DNA from: Pirellulales bacterium
GTDB taxonomy: Bacteria > Planctomycetota > Planctomycetia > Pirellulales > JAEUIK01
NCBI GenBank assembly: GCA_019745975.1
Contig: JAIESQ010000155.1
Span: 1-35,638 of the forward strand
Length of the DNA stretch: 35,638 nucleotides
Direction of reading: 5' to 3'
Every line of letters begins with the position of its first letter. The first letter of the stretch is position 1. Below are positions 7,951 to 16,098 of this stretch, one piece after another. The notes under the pieces are model-generated. The model was not told the origin of the DNA. It made no database searches and worked only from the letters and a program-made list of their open reading frames with translations. Position numbers and translations under genes: made by a program.

Positions 7951-7974
7951 TCGTCCGATGCGCTAATCGGACGA
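7951..7974. promoter_or_regulatory. Inverted repeat TCGTCCGAT-N6-ATCGGACGA
   Basis: Perfect 9-bp arms flank the loop GCGCTA. The symmetry and position, about 385 nt before the glycosyltransferase start and 420 nt before the synthase start, fit an operator or a stable RNA hairpin. No regulator for it is visible nearby. Confidence 0.45.
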
Positions 7975-8173
7975 CAGTGTGGTTTGAAAAAAGCTAACGT
8001 GCCTGGCGCACTCAGCTCTGGTCGTACCGCGAATCGCTTGGCTTGTCGTCGAACTACCCCCTAGGGACTGAATTTTAGAAACTTTCGCGGGTTTAACCGG
8101 GTACAAGAAATCGACGCAATGCGCGCTGGGGCTGGGCGCTGCGTTGCTCACATCCTTCTTCCGGCAGGGTCCC

Positions 8174-8191
8174 CTCTTGCGATCGCAAGAG
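8174..8191. promoter_or_regulatory. Perfect 18-bp palindrome upstream of the synthase
   Basis: CTCTTGCGATCGCAAGAG is its own reverse complement, with no spacer. It lies about 200 nt before the synthase start and is a good candidate for a dimeric regulator site. The core GCGATCGC also resembles a palindrome that is over-represented in some genomes, so function is not certain. Confidence 0.45.
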
Positions 8192-8382
8192 CTGACGGGT
8201 GAGAGGATGTATCGCGGTGCATACTGCCTGTCATCCGGCGCCGCTAACGCCTTGTGTGCTCCAAAAGGCTAGCACAGCGATCGTGACCGTTGCTGAATCT
8301 GCGGTAGCCGATTAGCCTCGAATTAGCCCTGTATTGGCTTGCGGTTGTAGCACTGGCAGTTTTCGAATACCCGTTACGACGC

Positions 8383-8388
8383 AAGGAG
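8383..8388 (+). promoter_or_regulatory. Shine-Dalgarno that sets the synthase start
   Basis: AAGGAG lies 5 nt before the GTG at 8394. The open frame extends 20 codons upstream, but that stretch (MACGCSTGSF...) is not protein-like for this family. Confidence 0.7.
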
Positions 8389-8393
8389 TTGGA

Positions 8394-11300
8394 GTGCGGG
8401 ACAGCAGCCGGGTATTGCCGATTCTGGTCGTCACGCCGTCTCACGACCTGAGCGCGCCCCTGGCGATTGCGGCCGCTCGGGCGGGGGCGATCGGCGTCCT
8501 GGATTTGGGCTACGGGTTCGCGGTGCCCGAGCAGCAGGCGGCAATCGACGCCGTGGCGGGCAAAGTTTGCCCTGGCAACCTCTGGGGGATCCGCTGGGAC
8601 ACGCTCGGCGCCGAGACTGCCAGCCTGGTGGGTCTCTCGGATGTGCTGGGTTCCCGCGGCTGCCCTTTGCTGGTGTTGGGGGGAGCATTTGAACTGACCG
8701 ATGATGGTGCCCTGGGCTTGCGCCTAGAGAGGCTGCTGACCGAAGCCAAGGAGCTTGCCGATCGCGTCATCCTCGAAGTTGGTTCCAGGGCCGAGGCGAT
8801 TGCCGCGGCCGAAGCCGGATTCGATGCGGTATTGGTCAAGGGTTGCGAGGCGGCCGGACGCGTCGGCCGACAGTCGGCATTCACGCTAATTGCGGAGCTT
8901 CGAGAGCCGCTGGGTGACGTCACGAGGTCCGGCGCCGGCACATCGCTAAGCCAGTCGGCATCCAGCCAGGCAATTCCAATCTGGATTCAAGGGGGGGTGG
9001 GCCCCGACGCTGCCGCCGCGGCCATTCTGGCCGGCGCCGCGGGAGTCGTGTTGCGCGAACAAGTTTGGTTGGCCCCGGAGGCCCCATTCGACGCTGCACA
9101 ACGGCAAGCCTGGTCGCGGACGAACGGCGACGAGACGTTTGTGGTGGGGGGCGCCGGTTGCAGCTACCGCCTGCATTCGCTTGAGGGACGAGAGGCCGTC
9201 AGTCAGCTCGAGGGAGCGCTCGCGTCGGGACAGAACTGGCAGGGTCCGCTGCGTTCGCTGCTGCTCGAAGGAGTCGGCACGGCCGGGGAGCCGCTCACGC
9301 CGCTAGGGATGGAGATTTCCCTGGCGCAATCGCTCGCGGCAGCCCATGTGAATGTCGCCGGCATCGTGCAGGCCTATCGCCGGCGCATTGAAGAAGACCT
9401 GCGTGTGGCGCGATCGGCACGAGCGATCGCGCCGGAGTCACCGCTGGCCGAAGCTCTGGCAACGCGCTATCCCGTGCTGCAGGTCGTTGCCTTGGCCGAC
9501 GACGCGGCGGCAGCCTGTGAAGCGGTTGCCGAGGCGGGTGGCTTGCCGATCCTGGCGCTGGGCGAAGCTCGCCAGTCCGACGCACAACAACGCCTCACAG
9601 CCGTTAAGGAGCGGATCGCCGAGCGCGCCTGGGGCGTGAGCTTGCTCGATGCTGCGTCCGCCGAGATTCGCGACGAGCAACTGGTCGCGGTCCGCGCACT
9701 AGCCCCGTCGACGGTTTTGTTGGACGCCGGCCAAGCGGCCCTGGCGACAGAACTCGAGAGCCAGCGGGTGGCGGCCTACGTGCGTGTCCGAACCACGCAC
9801 GAGCTCTCGACAGCGCTCGACACGACGGCATGCAAGTTCGTGCTCGGGGGAATGACCGATTTCGCAGGGGAGCACAACGCGCAGCCGAATCTCGCTTTCT
9901 GGCAAACCGCGATCAATCATTTGGCCGAAGTGAAAACCGATCGGCCGGAGGATTTTCACGTTGTGTTCGCAGTCGGTACCGCAAGCCCGTTGGCGGCGGC
10001 CATGGTGGGCGCGATGTCGGCGCCGCTGGCGGCACGGGGCATGAGGATCGGCTTGCTGGTCGACGGGGAGAAGTCGGCGAATCAACCTGCTGCGGTTGAC
10101 CTGCACGAGATTTCGTCGGGGGGCATGAAGCTGCTCGAGCAACTGGCCGCGCGGCGCCTGCCCTGGCAGCCCGATCCAGAAGTGCTACCTCCCAAGTCGC
10201 CGGACATTGCCGTGGTCGGCATGGCGTGCATGTTCCCGCAAGCCAACGATCTGCGACAGTATTGGGAGAACATCGTCAACTGCATCGACGCCGTGGAGGT
10301 GGTGCCGGCCGATCGCTGGAACGCCGACGACTACTTCGACGAGGACCGCTTCGCCGAGGACAAGGTGTACTCGAAGTGGGGTGGCTTCCTCGGCTCGATG
10401 GTCTTCGATCCGATGAAGTGGCGCATTCCGCCGGCGAGCCTGCTGAGCATTGAGCCGCTGCAACTTTTGGCACTCGAGGTGGCGTCGCGAGCCATGCAAG
10501 ACGCAGGCTACGACCGCCGCGATTTCCCGCGGGAGCGCGCCGGGGTGCTGTTCGCCTGCGCGGGCTCGCACGAGCTGGGCACGAGCTATAGCTTCCGCAC
10601 GATGATGCGGCATTACCTGCCGATGGCGGAAGGCTTGTCGGAGGAAGCGCAGCAGCGGTTGTACGCCAGCCTGGAGAGCAAACTGCCGGAGTGGACCGAG
10701 GATTCGTTCCCTGGCTTCTTGCTGAATGTGGTCGCCGGACGGATCGCGCGCGAGTTCAACTTCAACGGTCCGAATTACGTGGTTGACGCGGCGTGCGCGG
10801 CGTCGCTCGCAGCGCTGCACGCGGCCATCGAGCAGTTGCGCTCCGGCACGTCGGACATGATGCTGGTCGGCGGCGCCGATGCCACGAACAACCCGTTCTG
10901 CTACATGTGCTTCTCGAAGACGCACGCCCTGTCGCCGCACGGGCGGTCGCGGCCGTTCGACGACGCTGGCGACGGCATCGGGCTCGGCGAGGGAATTGCC
11001 TGCGTCGTGCTCAAGCGGTTGGCCGACGCCGAGCGCGACGGCGACAAGATCTATGCCGTGATCAAGGGGATTGGCGCTTCGAGCGACGGCAAGAACCGCA
11101 GCCTCACGGCGCCACATCCGCCGGGGCAGGCTCGGGCCGTGCGCCGGGCCTATGAAGACGCCCAGGTATCGCCGGCCACGGTTTCGCTGGTGGAAGCCCA
11201 TGGCACCGGCACCGTGGTGGGAGACAGCGCCGAACTAACGACACTTACGGAAGTATTCTCACGACACAGCGGCGAACGGCAGTTCGTGGGGGTCGGTTCG

Positions 11301-14300
11301 GTGAAGTCGATGATCGGCCACACCAAGACGGTGGCCGGCATGGCGAGCTTGATCAAGACGGTGCTGGCGCTACGGCATGGCGTGCTGCCGCCGACGATCG
11401 GTGTCGACACGCCGACTCGCCGCGTCGATTTCCGGCAGACGCCGTTCTACATCAGCACCGAAACGCGTCCTTGGATCGGCGAATTGGCTGAGGCGCCGCG
11501 GCGGGCCGGCGTGAGCGCGTTCGGTTTCGGCGGCACGAACTTTCACGTGGTGCTCGAGGAGTACACGGGGAACTATCACGCCGCACAGGAAGACGATCTG
11601 ACGCCGCGCGCGGCCGAGTTGTTTGCCTGGCAGCGCGAAACAAAAGCTGAGCTTGTCGAAGCCGTGCGGCAATTGCACGACCGCCTGGCCAACGACCCGA
11701 CGGCCAGGCTCGCTCCCCTCGGCGCCGCGGTGCTGCACGACGAGGCTGCCCGAGCATTTCCGAGCTCGAATTGCCGGCTGGCGATCGTGGCCTCGAGCGC
11801 CAACGAACTGCGACAGCGACTGAGTCGGGCGCTGCAATTGCTTCCCGAGCGCAAAGCACTGTCCGACCCCACCGGGATTTACTACTCCGAGGCGTCGCCG
11901 GTGCAGCCGGAGCAAGTCTGCTTCTTATATCCCGGCCAGGGGTCGCAGGGCATCAACATGCTGCGCGACCTGATGATCGGCAGCCCGTGGGGACGCGAGC
12001 TCTTGACCGACGCCAACCGCTGGCTGGCGGAGTACCTGCCGGAGCCGCTGTCGCGTTATATCTATCCGCGCCCGGTGTTCGATGAAGCCGAGTCGCAACG
12101 GTTGTTCGCGGCGCTGAGCGACACGCGCGTGGCACAGCCCGCGCTGGGCGCAGTGGAGCTGTTCGCCACCGAATTGCTCGAGCGGTTCGGCGTGCGCCCA
12201 GGGGCCGTGGCCGGGCACAGCTACGGCGAACACGTCGCGTTGTTTGCAGCGGGTTGCCTATCGCGGCAGGACTTGCTGCGGATTTCGGCGATTCGCGGCA
12301 AGGTTTGCGCCGAGGCCGCGAAGGAAGTCCCCGGCGGAATGGTGGCCGTGCAGGCCGACGCCCTCAAGACGCAGGCCGCGCTTAAAGAGCTCGAGATCGA
12401 CGCCACGCTTGCCAATCTCAATGCACCTGACCAGACGATCATCGCCGGCTCCGAAGCCGTGATCGCCACGGCGGTCGAGAAGCTCACCAAAATGGGATTG
12501 CGGGCGAAGCGCATCCCGGTGTCGGCGGCATTTCATTCGCCGCTGTTGCATCGCAGCGCCGAGAAGATGGCCGTTCACTTCCGCGAAATCGAGATCCATT
12601 CGCCGAATCTGCCCGTTTACAGCAACACGACGGCGCAGCGGCATTCGTCGAACCCGGACGACATCCGACAGTTACTGGCCCGGCACTTCGACGAGCCCGT
12701 GCTATGGGAAAAAGAAGTTCGCCAACTTTATCGGGATGGCGCGCAGGTGTTTTTGGAAGTCGGTCCCGGCAAAGTGCTCAGCGGGCTGGTATCGCGCGTC
12801 TTGCAAGGGGAGCCGGTAACCGCACTGGCGATCGACGCCCCGGGGCGCGAAGGTTTCACGCAACTCGCACACGTGCTCGGCCAACTGGCGGTCCTCAGCT
12901 TGAAGGTCGAAGTGGCCAATTGGTATCGCGGCCGCGGGCTGGCGGCGCAATCGGTCGCCGAGTACTTCGCGGCGGTACACCGCGAGGCGCACCCCAAGCC
13001 GTCGGACTGGATCGTCGGCCCGACGAAATGTACGCCGATCACGCCGCTGCCCGTGCGAAAGACACCCAAGGGAGAAGGGCTACGGGCGAAGTTCGGAGCG
13101 AAGGGCACATCGAGCGAGCCGGCGACCGTGGCCTCGCAGCCGGGACGCTCGACGGCCGTGATCCGCGACGCGAGCGGATCGGAAAACTGGTCACAAGCGC
13201 CGGCAGTCGCCGCGGTGTCGACGCCCGCGAAGATCGCCGCACCGGCCCCGGTGGCGATCACCGGGGGCGCTACCGCCAGCGCGACGACTGCCACGCCACC
13301 GGCCGCCGCTCCGACCTTGGCCCCTGTAGCGGTCGCGACACCTGTAACAGCGCCCCGTGGCGAAACAGCGCCTTCGCCGGCGGCGACCGCGGCTGGCAGC
13401 AGCATGGGGGTGCGGGAATCAACTCTTATCTCGCGCGAGGCGCTTCCGTCCCATGCAGGATCAGGGCAGAATAGGATCTTGGTCTCCACCCCAGTGAGTT
13501 CTTCGAGGAAGTCAGTTGCCATGATGCCAACGAGTGGTGAAGCCAACGGCCATGTCCCGCAGTCTTCCAGCCCGGCGACGGGTGGGGCGGGGATGTTCGC
13601 CGAATTACAGGCCACGACACGCTTGCTGCTGGAAGTGCAGTATTCGCAGCAGCGGCTCGTCGAGCGGTTCTTGGAAACTCAAGAGCGCATGTTGTTGCAC
13701 TGCCTGACAAGTGGAGCGGCCGTGCCGGCCAATGCCTCGTTGAGCGCACCGGCCGCGGTAGCCAGCCAACCAGCGACCCTCTCGGTTCCCGCGGTGAGCG
13801 TGCCGAGCGTCGCGCCGCCAAGTGCCTTTGGCGCGGCGGTGCGCGTTGCACCGGCCGCGGCCGTGGCGCGTCCGCCCGTGGCCGTGCCGGCGGCTCCGCA
13901 GGTGGCTGCACCCCAACCGGCGATGCCGGCCCCTGCGGCGGCAGTTCCGGTCGCAGCAACGCCTCGCGCCGCGGTTCCCGCGGTTGCAGCCCCCGCGCCC
14001 GTTGCGGTCCCCGTGGCTGCGAATGGTCATGCGCATGGCACCAATGGTTCGGCCAATGGCTCAGCCGCGTCGTCGCACACCGGAGCGAATGGCCAGGCGA
14101 AGAGTGCAGCGCCGGCGACAGCGGTCGCGTCCGATGGTCCGCCGTCGGTCGAGCAATTCCGTGCTGACCTGTTGGCGATCGTCAGCGAGCGCACCGGCTA
14201 TCCGACCGACATGCTCGACGTGGAATTGCCGCTGGAAGCGGGCTTGGGGATCGATTCGATCAAGACGGTCGAGATCTTCAGCAACTTGAAGGCCTATCAC

Positions 14301-14573
14301 GCCTATTTCGCCGACGAAGGACAAGACGAAGAAGAACGGCTCACTGAGTTCACCAAGCTCAAGACTCTGGGCGACATCATCAATGCGTACGCCCGTCGCC
14401 ACCAAGCATTTGTCAGCGGCGGCGGCGCGGCGGCCGCGAGCGCCAGCAGCGTCGCCGCAAATGCACCATCTGGCAATGGCGCCGCGGCAAGCGTCGATCG
14501 CTATTCGCTCTCCGCGGTCGAGGCACCGCTGGATGGCAACGGCGCAAAAAAAAATTTCCAAAGCGTCACTTAG
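8394..14573 (+). CDS. Type I iterative polyketide/fatty-acid synthase: 2x NMO-like barrel, KS, AT, ACP
   Basis: The protein has 2059 aa from the GTG at 8394. Residues 7-300 and about 375-600 are two nitronate-monooxygenase/PfaD-like TIM-barrel units. Both lack the usual catalytic His: the first reads KGCEAAGRVG (149-158) and the second LGGMTDFAGEHN. The KS (about 600-1060) is complete, with Cys801 in DAACAAS, His936 in EAHGTGT and His976 in MIGHT. The AT (about 1172-1480) has PGQGSQG, Ser1276 in GHSYGE and AAFHSPLL, as in malonyl transferases. An Ala/Pro linker is interrupted by a coiled coil at about 1736-1770. A single ACP follows, with the pantetheine Ser1955 in LGIDSIK. The layout matches PUFA synthase PfaA, HglE-like enzymes and enediyne PKSE, where a KR normally follows the ACP. 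Here the frame stops just before it, after the A run at 14546-14554. It is cytosolic and makes acyl chains from malonyl-CoA. Confidence 0.93.
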   Translation: MRDSSRVLPILVVTPSHDLSAPLAIAAARAGAIGVLDLGYGFAVPEQQAAIDAVAGKVCPGNLWGIRWDTLGAETASLVGLSDVLGSRGCPLLVLGGAFELTDDGALGLRLERLLTEAKELADRVILEVGSRAEAIAAAEAGFDAVLVKGCEAAGRVGRQSAFTLIAELREPLGDVTRSGAGTSLSQSASSQAIPIWIQGGVGPDAAAAAILAGAAGVVLREQVWLAPEAPFDAAQRQAWSRTNGDETFVVGGAGCSYRLHSLEGREAVSQLEGALASGQNWQGPLRSLLLEGVGTAGEPLTPLGMEISLAQSLAAAHVNVAGIVQAYRRRIEEDLRVARSARAIAPESPLAEALATRYPVLQVVALADDAAAACEAVAEAGGLPILALGEARQSDAQQRLTAVKERIAERAWGVSLLDAASAEIRDEQLVAVRALAPSTVLLDAGQAALATELESQRVAAYVRVRTTHELSTALDTTACKFVLGGMTDFAGEHNAQPNLAFWQTAINHLAEVKTDRPEDFHVVFAVGTASPLAAAMVGAMSAPLAARGMRIGLLVDGEKSANQPAAVDLHEISSGGMKLLEQLAARRLPWQPDPEVLPPKSPDIAVVGMACMFPQANDLRQYWENIVNCIDAVEVVPADRWNADDYFDEDRFAEDKVYSKWGGFLGSMVFDPMKWRIPPASLLSIEPLQLLALEVASRAMQDAGYDRRDFPRERAGVLFACAGSHELGTSYSFRTMMRHYLPMAEGLSEEAQQRLYASLESKLPEWTEDSFPGFLLNVVAGRIAREFNFNGPNYVVDAACAASLAALHAAIEQLRSGTSDMMLVGGADATNNPFCYMCFSKTHALSPHGRSRPFDDAGDGIGLGEGIACVVLKRLADAERDGDKIYAVIKGIGASSDGKNRSLTAPHPPGQARAVRRAYEDAQVSPATVSLVEAHGTGTVVGDSAELTTLTEVFSRHSGERQFVGVGSVKSMIGHTKTVAGMASLIKTVLALRHGVLPPTIGVDTPTRRVDFRQTPFYISTETRPWIGELAEAPRRAGVSAFGFGGTNFHVVLEEYTGNYHAAQEDDLTPRAAELFAWQRETKAELVEAVRQLHDRLANDPTARLAPLGAAVLHDEAARAFPSSNCRLAIVASSANELRQRLSRALQLLPERKALSDPTGIYYSEASPVQPEQVCFLYPGQGSQGINMLRDLMIGSPWGRELLTDANRWLAEYLPEPLSRYIYPRPVFDEAESQRLFAALSDTRVAQPALGAVELFATELLERFGVRPGAVAGHSYGEHVALFAAGCLSRQDLLRISAIRGKVCAEAAKEVPGGMVAVQADALKTQAALKELEIDATLANLNAPDQTIIAGSEAVIATAVEKLTKMGLRAKRIPVSAAFHSPLLHRSAEKMAVHFREIEIHSPNLPVYSNTTAQRHSSNPDDIRQLLARHFDEPVLWEKEVRQLYRDGAQVFLEVGPGKVLSGLVSRVLQGEPVTALAIDAPGREGFTQLAHVLGQLAVLSLKVEVANWYRGRGLAAQSVAEYFAAVHREAHPKPSDWIVGPTKCTPITPLPVRKTPKGEGLRAKFGAKGTSSEPATVASQPGRSTAVIRDASGSENWSQAPAVAAVSTPAKIAAPAPVAITGGATASATTATPPAAAPTLAPVAVATPVTAPRGETAPSPAATAAGSSMGVRESTLISREALPSHAGSGQNRILVSTPVSSSRKSVAMMPTSGEANGHVPQSSSPATGGAGMFAELQATTRLLLEVQYSQQRLVERFLETQERMLLHCLTSGAAVPANASLSAPAAVASQPATLSVPAVSVPSVAPPSAFGAAVRVAPAAAVARPPVAVPAAPQVAAPQPAMPAPAAAVPVAATPRAAVPAVAAPAPVAVPVAANGHAHGTNGSANGSAASSHTGANGQAKSAAPATAVASDGPPSVEQFRADLLAIVSERTGYPTDMLDVELPLEAGLGIDSIKTVEIFSNLKAYHAYFADEGQDEEERLTEFTKLKTLGDIINAYARRHQAFVSGGGAAAASASSVAANAPSGNGAAASVDRYSLSAVEAPLDGNGAKKNFQSVT
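14546..14554 (+). other. A9 slippery run: frameshift joining the synthase to its KR
   Basis: GC-AAAAAAAAA-TTT. In the upstream frame the synthase ends eight codons later (KNFQSVT, stop at 14571-14573). In the -1 frame the same DNA reads KKKFPKRHLVLILGEA and runs directly into the KR domain with no stop. A reread A, or one extra A in the mRNA or true genome, gives a continuous 2564-aa protein. Options are programmed -1 frameshifting (A AAA AAA heptamer), transcriptional slippage, a homopolymer undercall, or a recent mutation. A small stem CCTCA/TGAGG lies at 14575-14591. Confidence 0.75.
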
Positions 14574-14611
14574 TCCTCATTCTGGGTGAGGCGCGCGAGC
14601 TGACTTCGGCC

Positions 14612-16087
14612 GTGGCCGCAGCGCTGTCGGCCGACGATTACCGCGTACGCTTCGTCGTGCCGGGGCCGGCGATGCGGCGCGTGCAGACCGATCGCTACGA
14701 AGCCGATCTCGAATCGCCGGAGTCGCTGGCTGAACTGCATCGCCTGCTGGTGGCCGCCGACGACGCACCGGTCGGCGCGGTCTTCAATTTTCTCGGGCTC
14801 AGCGAGCCGTTCTGCCACGCCGGCTGGCCCGCTGCCGACGCTCCGCTGGCTGTGTCGCTGTGGACGTTCAATGTGGTGAAAGAGTTCGAGAGCGATTTGC
14901 GAACGAGCGCTGAGGAAGGAGGGGGTTGGTTCATCAATCTCACATCGCTCGGCGGTAAGTTTGGCGTCGATTCGGAACGCAAAGCCGCCCTGACGGCTGC
15001 TCCCACGATCGGCATCGCCAAGACCCTGCTGCGCGAGAACCCGAAGCTGGTGGTCAAATCGATCGACGTCGACGCTGGGCTGGCGCCTGCCTCGCTGGCG
15101 GCGCAATTGCTCGCTGAACTGGCGGCGGGCGATCCGCTCGTCGAGGTTGGGCTGAGCCGTCAAGGACGCTGGCAGTTGAAGCTCGAAAAAGATCCCGTCC
15201 AGCACGACGCCAGCGATTTGGTGCTCGAGCCCGGATCGGTGGTACTGGTGACCGGCGGAGCGTATGGGGTCACCGCCGACGTCGCCAAGGCACTCGCCGA
15301 GCGTTGGCAGCCGCGGTTGGTCTTGGTGGGACGTTCGCCGCTCCCTGGCCCCGAGCCGAGCGAAGTTGCTGGGAAAACGCCCGCCGAGCTGCGCCGGCAT
15401 CTGCTGGCGGCCGCGAAATCGAGCGGCCAGCGCGTTGTTCCGGCCGACATTGAGCGACAGATCGCCCGCCTCCTGAAAGATCGCCAGATTCGTGCTAATG
15501 TGGAAGCTTGCCGGGCCGCCGGCGCCGAGGTTGAGTACCTGGCGCTCGATGTGCGGGATGCCGGGGCGCTGTCGGGCTTGCTCGACGACCTGTACGCGCG
15601 TTACGGGCGGATCGACGGGGTCGTGCACGGGGCCGGCATCGTCGAAGACAAACGGATTCGCGACAAGACTGCCGATTCGTTCGCCAACGTGTTCCGCACC
15701 AAGGTCACCAGCGCCACAGTGCTGGCCGAAAAGCTGCGACCCGAAGGGCTGAAGTTCCTGGTCTTTTTCTCGTCGGTGTCCGGCCGGTTTGGCAATGCGG
15801 GGCAAGTCGATTACAGCGCTGCGAACGAGTTTCTGAACAAGCTCGCGAACTACCTCGACGCGCGTTGGCCGGGGAAGGTCGTGGCCATGAACTGGGGGCC
15901 TTGGGATGGCGGCATGGTGACCGACGAATTGCGACGCATGTACGCCACGGTCGGGTTCGACATGATTCCGATCGATGTCGGCGTGCAGTATTTCACTCGC
16001 GAGATCGAGCGCTCGCGCCGCCGCAGTGCCGAAGTCGTGGTGTCGGGAAGCGTGGAGCGGATGTTAGCCATGGGCCACGCGGAGTAG
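14612..16087 (+). CDS. Ketoreductase (KR) part of the synthase, split off by frameshift
   Basis: From the first GTG this is 491 aa, but KR-like coding sense reaches back to about 14555 (KRHLVLILGEARELTSAVA), and no Shine-Dalgarno precedes the GTG. It is therefore probably not an independent start. The first 200 residues are the structural KR subdomain. The catalytic Rossmann half has VTGGAYG at 213-219 (usually GGARG), an NADPH-side VGRSPLPG, then FFSSVSGRFGNAGQVDYSAA with the catalytic Ser and Tyr401, and Asn four residues on. This KR type reduces the beta-keto acyl-ACP after each condensation, as in PfaA and PKSE. The stop at 16085-16087 is 11 nt before the next gene. Confidence 0.85.
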   Translation: MAAALSADDYRVRFVVPGPAMRRVQTDRYEADLESPESLAELHRLLVAADDAPVGAVFNFLGLSEPFCHAGWPAADAPLAVSLWTFNVVKEFESDLRTSAEEGGGWFINLTSLGGKFGVDSERKAALTAAPTIGIAKTLLRENPKLVVKSIDVDAGLAPASLAAQLLAELAAGDPLVEVGLSRQGRWQLKLEKDPVQHDASDLVLEPGSVVLVTGGAYGVTADVAKALAERWQPRLVLVGRSPLPGPEPSEVAGKTPAELRRHLLAAAKSSGQRVVPADIERQIARLLKDRQIRANVEACRAAGAEVEYLALDVRDAGALSGLLDDLYARYGRIDGVVHGAGIVEDKRIRDKTADSFANVFRTKVTSATVLAEKLRPEGLKFLVFFSSVSGRFGNAGQVDYSAANEFLNKLANYLDARWPGKVVAMNWGPWDGGMVTDELRRMYATVGFDMIPIDVGVQYFTREIERSRRRSAEVVVSGSVERMLAMGHAE

Positions 16088-16098
16088 GACACGGCGAC

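Larger units (their letters stand above)
7568..8393. other. Divergent intergenic region between glycosyltransferase and synthase
   Basis: About 825 nt lie between two divergent starts. The small ORFs here look random and are not called. The region holds three strong dyad elements, listed separately, and is less GC-rich than its neighbours, as expected for a promoter region. I could not place a convincing -35/-10 pair. Its size suggests control of both directions. Confidence 0.6.
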
